Shown: piece after piece, positions 14,549 to 14,857 of the stretch
How the letters are laid out: the number at the start of each line of letters is the position of its first letter
How positions within the stretch are numbered: the first letter of the stretch is position 1
Origin: JAFGHJ01 sp964631335
GTDB lineage: Bacteria > Hydrothermota > UBA3072
Assembly (NCBI GenBank): GCA_964631335.1
Contig: CAZVXD010000042.1
Coordinates: 1 to 14,857 of the forward strand
Reading direction: 5' to 3'
DNA: 14,857 nt
The notes under the pieces: generated by a model
Told to the model about the DNA's origin: nothing
The model's database searches: none
Seen by the model: only the letters and a program-made list of their open reading frames with translations
Made by a program: the position numbers and the translations under genes

Positions 14549-14857
14549 ATGATATTATTTATATTATTGCCTTTTCTTATCAATCAAGAGATATTCAGTC
14601 AGGGTGATTTCGGTGAAGATGAATATCTTTCACTTGAAATCAGATCTGAAAAAATCGATATAGGTTTTGTAAGTCCGTTAAATTCTCCCATCGAATTTCC
14701 CGGAGCCATAAAAGGTACAATAGAATCCAATACCGATTGGGTTCTTATCTGCTCGGCAGAAGGAGATTTTCTGTCAAGAGAGGGAAGCATTATGCCTCTT
14801 GGAAGATTTTCCTGGCGAATCGAAGGCGGAGAGTGGGTTCCCTTCGAAATGGGAGAG
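14549..14857 (+). CDS. Secreted beta-rich protein, C-terminus beyond the window
   Basis: An open frame of 103 codons with no stop before the right edge. The start MILFILLPFLINQEIFSQ looks like a short signal peptide with cleavage near residue 18. The mature part is beta-rich, with NTDWVLICSAEGDFL (61-75) and GRFSWRIEGGEWVPF (85-99). This pattern, an extracellular-type beta-sandwich with a strand-and-Trp repeat, is common in surface or adhesin-like proteins, but I recognise no named family. It follows a consensus promoter closely, and only a weak AAAGAA precedes the ATG. Being divergent from tetR, it could share regulation with the export cassette; there is no operator evidence on its side beyond a possible half-site. 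Confidence 0.7.
   Translation, partial: MILFILLPFLINQEIFSQGDFGEDEYLSLEIRSEKIDIGFVSPLNSPIEFPGAIKGTIESNTDWVLICSAEGDFLSREGSIMPLGRFSWRIEGGEWVPFEMGE

Noticed and set aside
1..14857. tRNA, rRNA, riboswitch, insertion sequence or phage genes
   Set aside because: I looked for structural or coding signs of these and saw none, though small RNAs without coding signals cannot be excluded by eye.

Overview
This AT-rich bacterial window reads like part of a metagenome scaffold. Two runs of exactly 100 N are each flanked by the same 55 bases on both sides, which points to unresolved contig overlaps. The cell is inferred to be a Gram-negative-type (two-membrane) bacterium, because the window encodes a signal-peptide beta-barrel protein ending in an aromatic residue, a LolA-like periplasmic protein and an RND/MMPL exporter. 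I cannot assign a phylum. The metabolic genes and intergenic repeats would fit an uncultivated anaerobe, but that is a guess.

Left part, positions 1-6734, all minus strand: transcription runs right to left through proB, proA, citrate synthase, a LeuC-like large subunit, a LeuD-like small subunit and NADP-type isocitrate dehydrogenase (cut by the left edge). The last four genes would take oxaloacetate plus acetyl-CoA to 2-oxoglutarate, the carbon skeleton of glutamate. proB and proA carry glutamate towards proline. No ordinary AcnA or AcnB is present here, so the two-subunit LeuCD-type enzyme is the likely aconitase. proB has a near-consensus promoter placed so that its transcript would be leaderless.

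Middle, positions 6735-8789: a repeat-rich intergenic stretch is followed by a plus-strand pair driven by a perfect TTGACA-17-TATAAT promoter. The first gene is a SatD-family protein with a C-terminal helix-turn-helix. Its N-terminal motifs and their spacing resemble a class III nucleotidyl cyclase fold. The second is a DUF3307 membrane protein.

Right part, positions 8790-14402, minus strand: TetR regulator, LolA-like periplasmic protein, outer-membrane beta-barrel and a 918-residue RND/MMPL exporter form a probable envelope lipid or hydrophobe export cassette. The tetR promoter is a perfect consensus with a 20-bp hyphenated palindrome over the predicted transcription start. A divergent plus-strand gene for a secreted beta-rich protein begins at 14549 and leaves the window.

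Several intergenic spaces carry degenerate copies of a short repeat with a 9-base period (ACAAAG-type units). Two copies share a leader block of about 45 bases. A GC-rich hairpin element lies near 7100.
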